A DNA stretch of 15,665 nt from SIG440 sp045647905 (GTDB lineage: Bacteria; Bacillota; Clostridia; Monoglobales; Monoglobaceae), in the NCBI GenBank assembly GCA_045647905.1, contig JAZRMZ010000174.1, positions 1-15,665 on the forward strand, given 5' to 3'. Positions 1-6,970 of the stretch are shown piece after piece; within the stretch, counting starts at the first letter, position 1, and each line of letters opens with the position of its first letter. Made by a program: the position numbers and the translations under genes. The notes beneath the pieces were generated by a model. That model did not search any database, had not been told where the DNA came from, and saw only the letters and a program-made list of their open reading frames with translations.

Positions 1-410
1 ATTTCCATATTAACCGATGCTCTTACTTCAATGTCCTCAAAATTATTTTTTATAAATTTTGCAATAAGGGGTGATGTTGTTGTTATTGATTTAAGTCCAT
101 AAGCATTCCTGACATAATCAACCGTTTCGCCAACTTTATTGAAAAAGGCTCTTGATTGGCTATCCCTACCGTAACAATTGGCGTTAAAGAGCAAATTTAA
201 TGGAATTTCCGCATCAGACAACGCCTTTAGCATTCCTCTCTGTATATCAACAAGCTCCCAAGGTGTATATTCCTCTGACCGGGTCTGGTTACTTCTCCCG
301 TTTGGAAAATCTCCCCATGAAAAATATACCTCGTATATATGCTTTGAATTTTCAATTATGTAATTTACAAACTCCGGATTGTTTTTGGGTAATCCAATCG
401 AAAATTTCAC
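1..410 (-). CDS. U32 peptidase-like TIM-barrel protein, N-terminal part (cut by the left window edge)
   Basis: An open minus-strand frame runs without a stop to position 1, so only about the first 137 residues are visible. It contains the stretches EVYFSWGDFPNGRS, LNLLFNANCYG, SITTTSPLIAKF and VRASVNMEI. The last resembles the 'HAS-x-x-N' strand of U32 (collagenase-like) proteins, and the whole reads as the start of a TIM barrel. The start chosen is a GTG at 408-410, because GAGGTG at 417-422 lies 6 nt upstream as a good ribosome binding site. An in-frame ATG at 429-431 would add seven residues but has no recognisable ribosome binding site. The gene is divergent from the AraC-type regulator and may be its target or simply a neighbour. 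Members of the U32 superfamily include proteases and RNA or quinone hydroxylation factors, so the activity is not known. That the frame is coding is well supported; the family call is moderate. Confidence 0.7.
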   Translation of the reverse strand, partial: MKFSIGLPKNNPEFVNYIIENSKHIYEVYFSWGDFPNGRSNQTRSEEYTPWELVDIQRGMLKALSDAEIPLNLLFNANCYGRDSQSRAFFNKVGETVDYVRNAYGLKSITTTSPLIAKFIKNNFEDIEVRASVNME

Positions 411-446
411 AAAAAACACCTCATTATGCATTTTTATATCTTGATT

Positions 447-466
447 TTATCATATAACTATGATAA
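447..466. promoter_or_regulatory. Perfect inverted repeat in the divergent intergenic region (candidate operator)
   Basis: The arms TTATCATA (447-454) and TATGATAA (459-466) are exact reverse complements separated by TAAC. The repeat sits between the divergent starts of the U32-like gene and the AraC-type gene and covers the candidate minus-strand -10. A dimeric repressor site is the simplest reading. AraC-family proteins usually bind direct repeats, so the binder need not be the neighbouring regulator. The stem is almost all A/T and has no T-run after it, so it is not a terminator. Confidence 0.4.
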
Positions 467-477
467 TATAAACACAA
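449..477 (-). promoter_or_regulatory. Candidate promoter for the U32-like gene
   Basis: Read on the minus strand there is TTGTGT (472-477), a 17-nt spacer, then TATGAT (449-454). The -10 matches the sigma-70 consensus at five of six positions; the -35 keeps only TTG. It lies about 40 nt upstream of the chosen GTG start and overlaps the palindrome at 447-466, so a protein bound there could block it. This is an inference from sequence pattern only; the region is AT-rich and chance matches are easy. Confidence 0.35.
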
Positions 478-507
478 AAAACAAACGATATTTTTAACAA
501 AACAAAC
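478..507 (+). repeat. 9-bp direct repeat with a 21-bp period upstream of the AraC-type gene
   Basis: AAAACAAAC occurs at 478-486 and again, identically, at 499-507. The 21-bp period is two helical turns, which is how AraC-family half-sites are typically spaced. The second copy ends just before the ribosome binding site at 512-515, so binding here would suit autorepression better than activation. The motif is A-rich and the tract is low in complexity, so chance is a serious alternative. Confidence 0.3.
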
Positions 508-519
508 TTTTGGAGAAAA

Positions 520-1371
520 ATGATGATAATAGCTGATATAAATCCTCATATTCGATTCGCCGAAGAAATAACATATTCTTCAAAAAACCGAAAAGTATAT
601 GTGAGAGACTGCCGCCTTTTTTATATAATAGGCGGAAACGGTAAAATATTCATAGACGATAACGAATTCTTATTAAGTAAAAACACCCTGTTTTACTGCT
701 GTGGCGGCACTGCATATACCATTGATGTTGAAGAACAATTGCATTTGTATTCACTAAACTTTGATTTATCACAAGCACACAGAAAATATACTGCGCCGTT
801 TTTTCCGCAGGATTTTTCTATGACGAACCTGCCCTGCCCTATTGATTGCTGTGATGTTGAGGACAGTGATTTTCTGAATTCATCCTTTGTTTTAAACAAT
901 GCTACAGAATTTAAAAATTCTATAGCATCTATCGTCAGGGAATACTCCGCCCAAAGGATTTATTTCAGAGAAGCTTGCAACACCGCACTGAAAAAACTTA
1001 TAATTGACCTTCATAAAAATAGCTCCGAAAATCAAAATAGTTCCTTCAATGCGGTGGATAAAATTATTGAATATATTAATTTTAATTTTACAAAAGAAAT
1101 AAAAAATAACGAGCTTGCCGAAATTGCCGGCTATCACGAATACTATCTCAACAGACTTTTTATTAAATACACCGGAATAAGTATGCATAAATATATCTTA
1201 AACCTGAGAATAAATGAAGCAAGAAGGCTTCTGCTTAACACAAACTTGCCAATATCTGATATTGCCTCACAAATCGGTTTCAACAGCAACACCCATTTTT
1301 CAACGTATTTTAAAAAAGAAATGGGTATCACACCTGTTGAATACAGAAACAATTTCAAAAATAATATTTAA
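520..1371 (+). CDS. AraC/XylS-family transcriptional regulator
   Basis: This 283-residue protein has the usual two-part layout of AraC-family sugar regulators: an N-terminal cupin-like sensor domain (about residues 10-90), a linker, and a C-terminal double helix-turn-helix (about 180-280). The DNA-binding part shows the first helix pair near LAEIAGYHEYYLNRLFIKY and the family signature from IGFNSNTHFSTYFKKEMGIT to PVEYR (about 252-276). GGAG at 512-515 serves the start. ATG occurs at 520 and again at 523, and the second has the better spacing. It is the only regulator in the window and lies at the distal end of the minus-strand glycosidase operon, so controlling that operon in response to a sugar is a reasonable guess. 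The sensor domain is rich in cysteine (C31, C60, C61, C106, C110, C111). Its stop overlaps that of the convergent MBL gene. Confidence 0.93.
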   Translation: MMIIADINPHIRFAEEITYSSKNRKVYVRDCRLFYIIGGNGKIFIDDNEFLLSKNTLFYCCGGTAYTIDVEEQLHLYSLNFDLSQAHRKYTAPFFPQDFSMTNLPCPIDCCDVEDSDFLNSSFVLNNATEFKNSIASIVREYSAQRIYFREACNTALKKLIIDLHKNSSENQNSSFNAVDKIIEYINFNFTKEIKNNELAEIAGYHEYYLNRLFIKYTGISMHKYILNLRINEARRLLLNTNLPISDIASQIGFNSNTHFSTYFKKEMGITPVEYRNNFKNNI

Positions 1372-2105
1372 ATTGAGAATTCCATATTGTCTTCGGCAAT
1401 GCATATCTGAAAATTGAACTTTTCCGCCTCTTTTTCAAATATACATATTTTGTCCAAAGGCCATACATGGGTAACAACAAAAGTTTTGGTATTAACCTTT
1501 TCCATACATTCAAGAAGTTTTTCCGCAGATTGATGCGCACATTCCGAAATGATTATATCAATAAACCTGCCATATGCAATTTCGGGAAAATCATCAAGCT
1601 GTGCTGACATATCACCCGTATACAAAATGCTTTTTCCTTCGCTTTCAATCAAAAAAGCATTGGATTTTTTATTTTCACCGCAATAATGATTTGTGGGAAT
1701 TGCGCTTACACGTATAACGCCGTCATCAAAAATAACACCCGGCTCGTATACACTCATTCTAACTCTTTCAGACGGCAGATTGACACAATCTGCCGCTTCA
1801 AGATAATTTGTGATTGCCTTTTTGCTTTTTTCATCAGGGATAAATACATCAATATCCGTTTCCTTATAATACCATTCAAACAGGGAAAACATACTGAGCG
1901 CACCTGTAATATGGTCACTGTGAAAATGTGTATTAAAAAAGGCTTTTACCTTTGTCAAATCCTTATTTTTCCTCAGTAGCAAATCAATAACAGGCGCTCC
2001 TCCGTCAAAAATATAGATTCTATCCTTTACCTCAAGCATATAACAGCTTCCGTATCTTATTTCAGACGGAACACCGTGACTTGTTCCCAATAGTGTCAAT
2101 TTCAT
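1368..2105 (-). CDS. Metallo-beta-lactamase-fold metal-dependent hydrolase (RNase Z/PhnP-like group)
   Basis: This is a 245-residue MBL-fold protein. It begins with the strand MKLTLLGTSHGVPS and has FDGG (33-36), the metal-binding motif HFHSDH (60-65), H140 in a PTNHY context, D165 in YTGD, and H213 in VVTHVWP. That is a full two-metal ligand set, so it should be active. The N-terminal LGTSHG(V)P pattern recalls the RNase Z and PhnP branches, which cleave phosphodiester bonds; substrate is otherwise unknown. There is no signal peptide. GGAGGT lies upstream of the ATG with a rather long 12-nt spacing. It is the last gene of the minus-strand run, 47 bp after the GH94 gene, and its end overlaps the regulator gene by 4 bp. 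A housekeeping RNase Z is unlikely because of its operon setting and lower similarity to that family. Confidence 0.88.
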   Translation of the reverse strand: MKLTLLGTSHGVPSEIRYGSCYMLEVKDRIYIFDGGAPVIDLLLRKNKDLTKVKAFFNTHFHSDHITGALSMFSLFEWYYKETDIDVFIPDEKSKKAITNYLEAADCVNLPSERVRMSVYEPGVIFDDGVIRVSAIPTNHYCGENKKSNAFLIESEGKSILYTGDMSAQLDDFPEIAYGRFIDIIISECAHQSAEKLLECMEKVNTKTFVVTHVWPLDKICIFEKEAEKFNFQICIAEDNMEFSI

Positions 2106-2152
2106 AAAACAAATCTTACCTCCATTTTTGATTCTTTTGTCAGCAATCAGGT

Positions 2153-4417
2153 CTATATAGTTATATTTTCATCACCGTCATAGGGAATAAACAGCTTTTC
2201 ATTTTTGGTAATTGTAATATTATATGTCTTACCCCTGAAAACTCTTGTAATCTTTGCAGGGAGCATTTCTTCTGGCAAACACGGGTCAATTTCAAGTCCA
2301 TCCCATTTTGCACGGATGCCGAACATATACTGTGTAACCGCAACATACATCCACGCCGCAGTTCCCGTGAGCCACGATACATTTGCCAAACCAAACTTAT
2401 CGCTTTCAGGTCCGAAAATATTTGAGCAGTACACATAAGGTTCTGCCTTATATCTCCATTCCCCTGCCTGTGCTTGTGCAATCATAGGGAGTAACTGATG
2501 ATAATACTTATAGGCATTTTCAGGGCGTTTAAGAATACACTCTGCAATTATCGCCCATGTGTTTGCATGACAGAACACACTTCCGTTTTCTCCGCAGCCT
2601 TTATTATACATTGTCAGGTTGCCGTCTTTGGTGGGATAGTCGGTTGTCATTGAAGGATGTATTTTCTTGATTCCCAAATCGGTGTCAAGATATTTCTTCA
2701 CATTATCCATTGCCTGTGCGCCATTTTCACCCATTCCCGAAATAACCGACCAGCTTTGAGTGTTGAGCCAGATTTTTGCCTGTGGTTCTTTTTCGCTTCC
2801 GATAAATCTGCCCTCATCGGTGATACATCTTCTGTACCATTCGCCGTCCCATGCAATTTCGTTTACGAGCTTCTTTTGTTGCTCGTATATTTCAAGGTAT
2901 TTATTACCATCCTCACCTTTAAGGTCAGCAATCTCCGCAATCTGTCTCAGAACTGTACCAAACTGCATACTTGTCCAGATACTTTCACCCTTGCCCTCAC
3001 GGCATACCTTGTAGAGCATATCGTTCCAGTCAGAGGAGAGCATCAAGGGGAAGCCGTGTTCACCCAAGTTTGCAAGACAGAATTCTATTGACTTCTTTAT
3101 GTGTTCCCAAACCGTTGCACAGCCTCCGTCATAGAACTCAACAACCTCGTCAAGATAATCAAGGTTTCCTTCTTCCATCACTATATGATAACAAGCCATA
3201 ACAAGCCACAGGTGGTTATCGCTGTGTATTCTTGTGACAGGCTCCCAGCCTTCGGTGGGGAAACAATAATGGTTGCAGTGTCCGTCATTATACTGCTGTG
3301 TAAAAAGCAGATTCAATTTATCCTTTGCACGTCTCAAATCAAAGGGTACCATTGCCAAAATATCCTGAGCGGTATCTCTTACGCCAACGCCTCGGAATGT
3401 TCCCGTTGCATAGTAACTGATATTTCTTGAAAACTGGAAGTTTCGCTCTGCCTGATAAGGATTCCATATATTTATCATTGTTTCTGCATTCTTATCGGGA
3501 ATTTCGCACTGGAATTTACCCAAATGTGCATCCCATTTTTCAGAGAGACCTTTAAATGACTTTTCAACAAAGTCAGCCTTTCTGCAATTTTCAATGCTTT
3601 TCTTTATATCTTCTTCGGTCATTGCTGTACCAAGGAAGATATTAACTTCCTTTTCTTCATTTGCTTTGAGTTCAATTTCAAGCTGAAGTGCAAAGCAAGG
3701 GTCACCGCCATACATGGTTGAGTTTGAGCAATTTCCTGATTCAACTCTTTGAGGATTTTCTTCACTTCTGTATGAGCCAACAAATTCGTCCCTATCGCAG
3801 TCAAAAGCTGTCACGGGCACATTTACCCCAAAGTATACAAGAGGTGTCTCATCAGGCTTGGGCTGTGTTTCAACACCGTACTTGTACACTAAAACGTCAT
3901 CCATGTTATAACAGGAAAGCTGATGCTTGTTGTAGCACTGCCATTGAAGCTCACGCATAAACTCCATCATTCCAAGCTCCACATAAGGAAACAGAGTTAT
4001 ATGCTTGTCTTCTTTTGATTTCAGCTTCAAATTCCAGACAAGTGCGTTTTCATATTCGCCCACAAAGTATGTGGCATTTACTGACACACCATTTCTTTCC
4101 GCTTCAAAACGGGTATACCCCATACCGTGGGTTGATTGCCATTTTTCGGGCTTTGTCTTGCAGGGCTCATTTGTGGGACACCAGTATTCATTTCCGTCCT
4201 TTATGTAGGTATAAAAACCGCTTCTGTCTGTGGGAACATGAAAGAATTTATAATGGTTTATTCTCCATATCTGAGGAGATTTATAAAATGCAACACCGCC
4301 ACCTGCCTGAGACATCATTGTATGGAATGTGCCGTTTGAAAGATAGTTCATCCAAGGGGTTGGTGTGTTATATTTTTCAAAAGTTATTTCTCTTTTTTCG
4401 TTGTTAAAACTATACAT
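2153..4417 (-). CDS. GH94-family disaccharide phosphorylase (chitobiose/cellobiose phosphorylase-like)
   Basis: This 754-residue protein is a GH94 enzyme, which splits a beta-linked disaccharide with phosphate to a sugar 1-phosphate and a free sugar. It starts with an N-terminal beta-sandwich (about 1-270, including PWMNYLSNG), followed by a helical linker and an (alpha/alpha)6 barrel. Visible barrel motifs are RGVGVRDTAQD (342-352; R347 and D348 match the substrate-binding RD of the family), SDNHLWLV (399-406), the catalytic acid in SSDWND (D463), the phosphate-binding histidine in FCHANTW (H617), and WLTGTA (682-687), whose TG also contacts phosphate. No signal peptide, so it acts in the cytoplasm. 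GGAG lies 7 nt before the ATG, and the gene follows the phosphoesterase by 12 bp. The context suggests N,N'-diacetylchitobiose or a GlcNAc-containing disaccharide, but cellobiose, cellobionic acid or other substrates cannot be excluded by eye. Confidence 0.9.
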   Translation of the reverse strand: MYSFNNEKREITFEKYNTPTPWMNYLSNGTFHTMMSQAGGGVAFYKSPQIWRINHYKFFHVPTDRSGFYTYIKDGNEYWCPTNEPCKTKPEKWQSTHGMGYTRFEAERNGVSVNATYFVGEYENALVWNLKLKSKEDKHITLFPYVELGMMEFMRELQWQCYNKHQLSCYNMDDVLVYKYGVETQPKPDETPLVYFGVNVPVTAFDCDRDEFVGSYRSEENPQRVESGNCSNSTMYGGDPCFALQLEIELKANEEKEVNIFLGTAMTEEDIKKSIENCRKADFVEKSFKGLSEKWDAHLGKFQCEIPDKNAETMINIWNPYQAERNFQFSRNISYYATGTFRGVGVRDTAQDILAMVPFDLRRAKDKLNLLFTQQYNDGHCNHYCFPTEGWEPVTRIHSDNHLWLVMACYHIVMEEGNLDYLDEVVEFYDGGCATVWEHIKKSIEFCLANLGEHGFPLMLSSDWNDMLYKVCREGKGESIWTSMQFGTVLRQIAEIADLKGEDGNKYLEIYEQQKKLVNEIAWDGEWYRRCITDEGRFIGSEKEPQAKIWLNTQSWSVISGMGENGAQAMDNVKKYLDTDLGIKKIHPSMTTDYPTKDGNLTMYNKGCGENGSVFCHANTWAIIAECILKRPENAYKYYHQLLPMIAQAQAGEWRYKAEPYVYCSNIFGPESDKFGLANVSWLTGTAAWMYVAVTQYMFGIRAKWDGLEIDPCLPEEMLPAKITRVFRGKTYNITITKNEKLFIPYDGDENITI

Positions 4418-4429
4418 AATCTTTCTCCT

Positions 4430-5359
4430 TTAGAATTCATATTCTCTTTCGGTGCCATCTGTCAGCTCTGTAAGCTTTATTTTTCTTGTTTTTTTAAACA
4501 CCGTCATTATCTCCGCAGCCTCATATCCCAATCCAAAAACGATATGGTTAACTCCCTTATGTAAGGCAGCATCTTTAAAATGCATATGTCCTGACAACAC
4601 AGCGACAACCTGACCTCCATTCACCCTGAAGCCGTCAATCATGTTCAATATTTCTTCACTTCCTGTCGCTCCACCAGAACCTTTCAAAAGCTCCTCCAAA
4701 AGAGGCACGTGACATAAAATTATCACGGGCAGTTCCGTATCCAAAGCTACATCTCTGAACCAAGAAATCTGTTCACGGGAAATTTTGTGATTGTTTATAT
4801 TCACATCGCTCTTGTCCAATTTTTTATAATCCAAATCATCGGTATCAAGAGCAATAATCCTTATTCCGTTTATGTCACAGTAATAATACATTTTCCCCTG
4901 ATTATCGCATATATCGGCGGTTTTTTTCAGAGGCTTTATCATTATTTCATATCTTTCAGCAGGCATCAACAGCTCGTCAAAGGAACAATTTCCGCTCCCG
5001 AACGCCTCATTCACTGTCCACAAAACACCGTTGTCATGGTTTCCGGAAATCAGGAAAACAGGATAGCTTGCATTCTTAACATATAGCTCCACTGCCTCTT
5101 TCAAATCTTTTCTTGTGTAATCAACAGGGTCAAACTCATAGCCCCGCACCATATCACCAAGATTACACACAGCATCCAACCGGATTTCCTTTGAAATTTC
5201 CTGAAAACTGATTATATCTTTCAGGTTGGTAGGTGGAAAATCCTTGCCGTTTTTTCTATAATCATTGGATGAATGATGTGTGTCTGACTGAACAGCAATG
5301 GTAACACACTCATTCTCCGTACACGCAAGCTCTTTTTTTATCTTTTCTGTAAAATACAT
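4430..5359 (-). CDS. Calcineurin-like metallophosphoesterase
   Basis: This 309-residue protein carries the five blocks of the calcineurin-like phosphoesterase superfamily in order: D-x-H in SDTHH (D26, H28), GD in NLGDMVRG (about 68-69), GNHD (106-109), the histidine in LCHVPL, and GHMH in LSGHMHF near the C-terminus. Metal ligands look complete. There is no signal peptide. The start used is ATG at 5357-5359, because AAAGGTG sits 6 nt upstream; an in-frame GTG at 5366-5368 overlaps that site and is less likely. The gene lies between the GH3 and GH94 genes in the same run, so it probably serves the same pathway. Its substrate could be a nucleotide, phosphodiester or sugar phosphate; the sequence does not decide. 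The protein is similar in layout to 3',5'-cyclic-AMP phosphodiesterase (CpdA)-like proteins. Confidence 0.88.
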   Translation of the reverse strand: MYFTEKIKKELACTENECVTIAVQSDTHHSSNDYRKNGKDFPPTNLKDIISFQEISKEIRLDAVCNLGDMVRGYEFDPVDYTRKDLKEAVELYVKNASYPVFLISGNHDNGVLWTVNEAFGSGNCSFDELLMPAERYEIMIKPLKKTADICDNQGKMYYYCDINGIRIIALDTDDLDYKKLDKSDVNINNHKISREQISWFRDVALDTELPVIILCHVPLLEELLKGSGGATGSEEILNMIDGFRVNGGQVVAVLSGHMHFKDAALHKGVNHIVFGLGYEAAEIMTVFKKTRKIKLTELTDGTEREYEF

Positions 5360-5397
5360 AGCAATCACCTTTTAAGCCATCACTTTTTCTGATTTAG

Positions 5398-6948
5398 TTA
5401 CTTCAGCTTTGTCAGTACAGGCTTACCTGTAAATTCCATTTCTCCAACCAAACCATCAACAAGCAGTTTCACCGTTTCAGGCGTTGGGTTGCAGTTCATT
5501 TCTATAATTGTGGGGTCTTCGGGGAAGTAATCATCCGCAAAATACGGTGAACCGTAATTCACAATTACCTTTTTGTTCTTGTCAAACAAATGGGATGCCC
5601 AGATAAGCATATGGGGAACACTCCACTGTGCAACAAAGAACGCATTGAAATTGAATATAACAAGATCATATTCCGCCTGAAGCTTATCCACATCTGCCTG
5701 CCAGCATACACGTGACGGAACATCATAAATGTCACGCTTAACCTCTGCTTTTATCCCTCGGCTTTCAAGTTCCTTTCTCAGAAGCTCTGACGAAAATTCA
5801 TCCTCATCAGTTGCATCAACAACAAGAACCTTGTTAAACTTTTCTTTGCTTATGGGAAGAATGTTTTTCTCATTTCTCAAAAGACACATTCCGTTCTTTG
5901 CCATTTCAAGCAAGGTCTTATCAACAAATTCCACATCGGGTGTATCAAACTTCTTTTCCTCAAGTGCTTTGTTACGGAAGTTCTCCATTCTTTCAATTCT
6001 TGCAAGGGCATCGTCAAGACGGCTCATTGGAATTTCACCGCTGAGGATTTGTCTTTCAATTTCCTCTGCCGCTTCAACAGGCGGCCACAGAAGCAAGTCC
6101 GCTCCCGCCTTGAATGCCTGAACAGTTTCAGCAACCAAATCGCCCGTTGCCATTCCGCCCATAATCAGAGCATCTGTCACAACTGCACCCTTGAATCCAA
6201 GTTCGTTTTTCAGCAAATCGGTTGTGAGCTTTTTGGAGAATGTTGCAATTGGATAATATCCGTCTGTGATTTCATTATCATATGATTTTAAGGAAACATG
6301 GGTTGTCATAACCGACATAACATCTTCCTTGAACATTTCCTTGTATGTATAGCCATAAGTTTCCATCCACTGGTCAAAGGGCAGATTGTTTGCACCCGGT
6401 GACATATGCATATTAACAAAGTATGTACCAAGACCCGGAAAATGCTTAACTGTTGAGCAAACACCCTGATCCTGAATACCACGCACCACCTGATGGTATA
6501 TTTCGGCAACAATTTTGGGGTCATCGCTGATTGCAGTCAGATACATAAGGTGGTCAAAGCACATATCAATACTTGGTCCCAAAACCCAGTCTATGCCTTT
6601 GTCGTTCATCTGCATGCCTATAACCTTACCCCAGTTATATGCATCCTCCAAACTACGTGAACCGCCCAGAGATGACTGCGGATGCAGCTTTACACTCTGA
6701 CCTCTGACATATGCACTGTCGGCACAAACCAACAGCTTGGTTGCAGATGCCGCTTTGCATCTGTTCAAGGTATCAAAATCATACTGCGTACCGATTTCCA
6801 GTCCGTTTTCGTCTTTGAGAACGTCCTGTTCACCGTAATATAATCCACCCACGGGATATTTATTAAAAAATTCTTCTATTCCGCCGTGCGTATTTACTTC
6901 CCGGATTGTTACAACAAATGTCTTGAATATTTTTTCTCTCAACGTCAC
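5398..6948 (-). CDS. GH3-family beta-N-acetylhexosaminidase-like protein with altered catalytic loop
   Basis: This 516-residue protein has a GH3 TIM barrel (about 1-330) followed by a second alpha/beta domain (about 345-510, opening with NGMCLLRNEKNILPI), the two-domain layout of Firmicute NagZ-type enzymes. The nucleophile is D259 in VVTDAL. In NagZ the loop after KHFPGHG holds an Asp-x-His dyad that serves as general acid/base; here the loop runs from KHFPGLG (168-174) to N179-M-H181. The histidine is kept, the dyad aspartate is Asn, and the GHG histidine is Leu. The usual DQEGGRV substrate-binding block also reads ADSAYVRG (76-83). It may have different specificity, phosphorylase-like chemistry or lower activity. 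Start: GTG at 6946-6948 with GGAGG 9 nt upstream. No signal peptide. Context suggests removal of beta-linked HexNAc from imported oligosaccharides. Confidence 0.85.
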   Translation of the reverse strand: MTLREKIFKTFVVTIREVNTHGGIEEFFNKYPVGGLYYGEQDVLKDENGLEIGTQYDFDTLNRCKAASATKLLVCADSAYVRGQSVKLHPQSSLGGSRSLEDAYNWGKVIGMQMNDKGIDWVLGPSIDMCFDHLMYLTAISDDPKIVAEIYHQVVRGIQDQGVCSTVKHFPGLGTYFVNMHMSPGANNLPFDQWMETYGYTYKEMFKEDVMSVMTTHVSLKSYDNEITDGYYPIATFSKKLTTDLLKNELGFKGAVVTDALIMGGMATGDLVAETVQAFKAGADLLLWPPVEAAEEIERQILSGEIPMSRLDDALARIERMENFRNKALEEKKFDTPDVEFVDKTLLEMAKNGMCLLRNEKNILPISKEKFNKVLVVDATDEDEFSSELLRKELESRGIKAEVKRDIYDVPSRVCWQADVDKLQAEYDLVIFNFNAFFVAQWSVPHMLIWASHLFDKNKKVIVNYGSPYFADDYFPEDPTIIEMNCNPTPETVKLLVDGLVGEMEFTGKPVLTKLK

Positions 6949-6970
6949 CTTATTATTCCTCCACCTTAAA

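Noticed and set aside
892..1358. Short minus-strand open frames inside the AraC-type gene
   Set aside because: The plus-strand frame carries a full AraC signature. The minus-strand frames overlap each other, lack ribosome binding sites and show no domain.
2106..2152. Possible terminator between the GH94 and MBL genes
   Set aside because: The only pairing seen is a weak 4-bp GATT/AATC stem with a long loop and no T-run.
2657..3091. A 144-codon open frame on the plus strand
   Set aside because: It is antisense to the GH94 gene across its conserved catalytic region; the translation is cysteine- and serine-rich without a family pattern.
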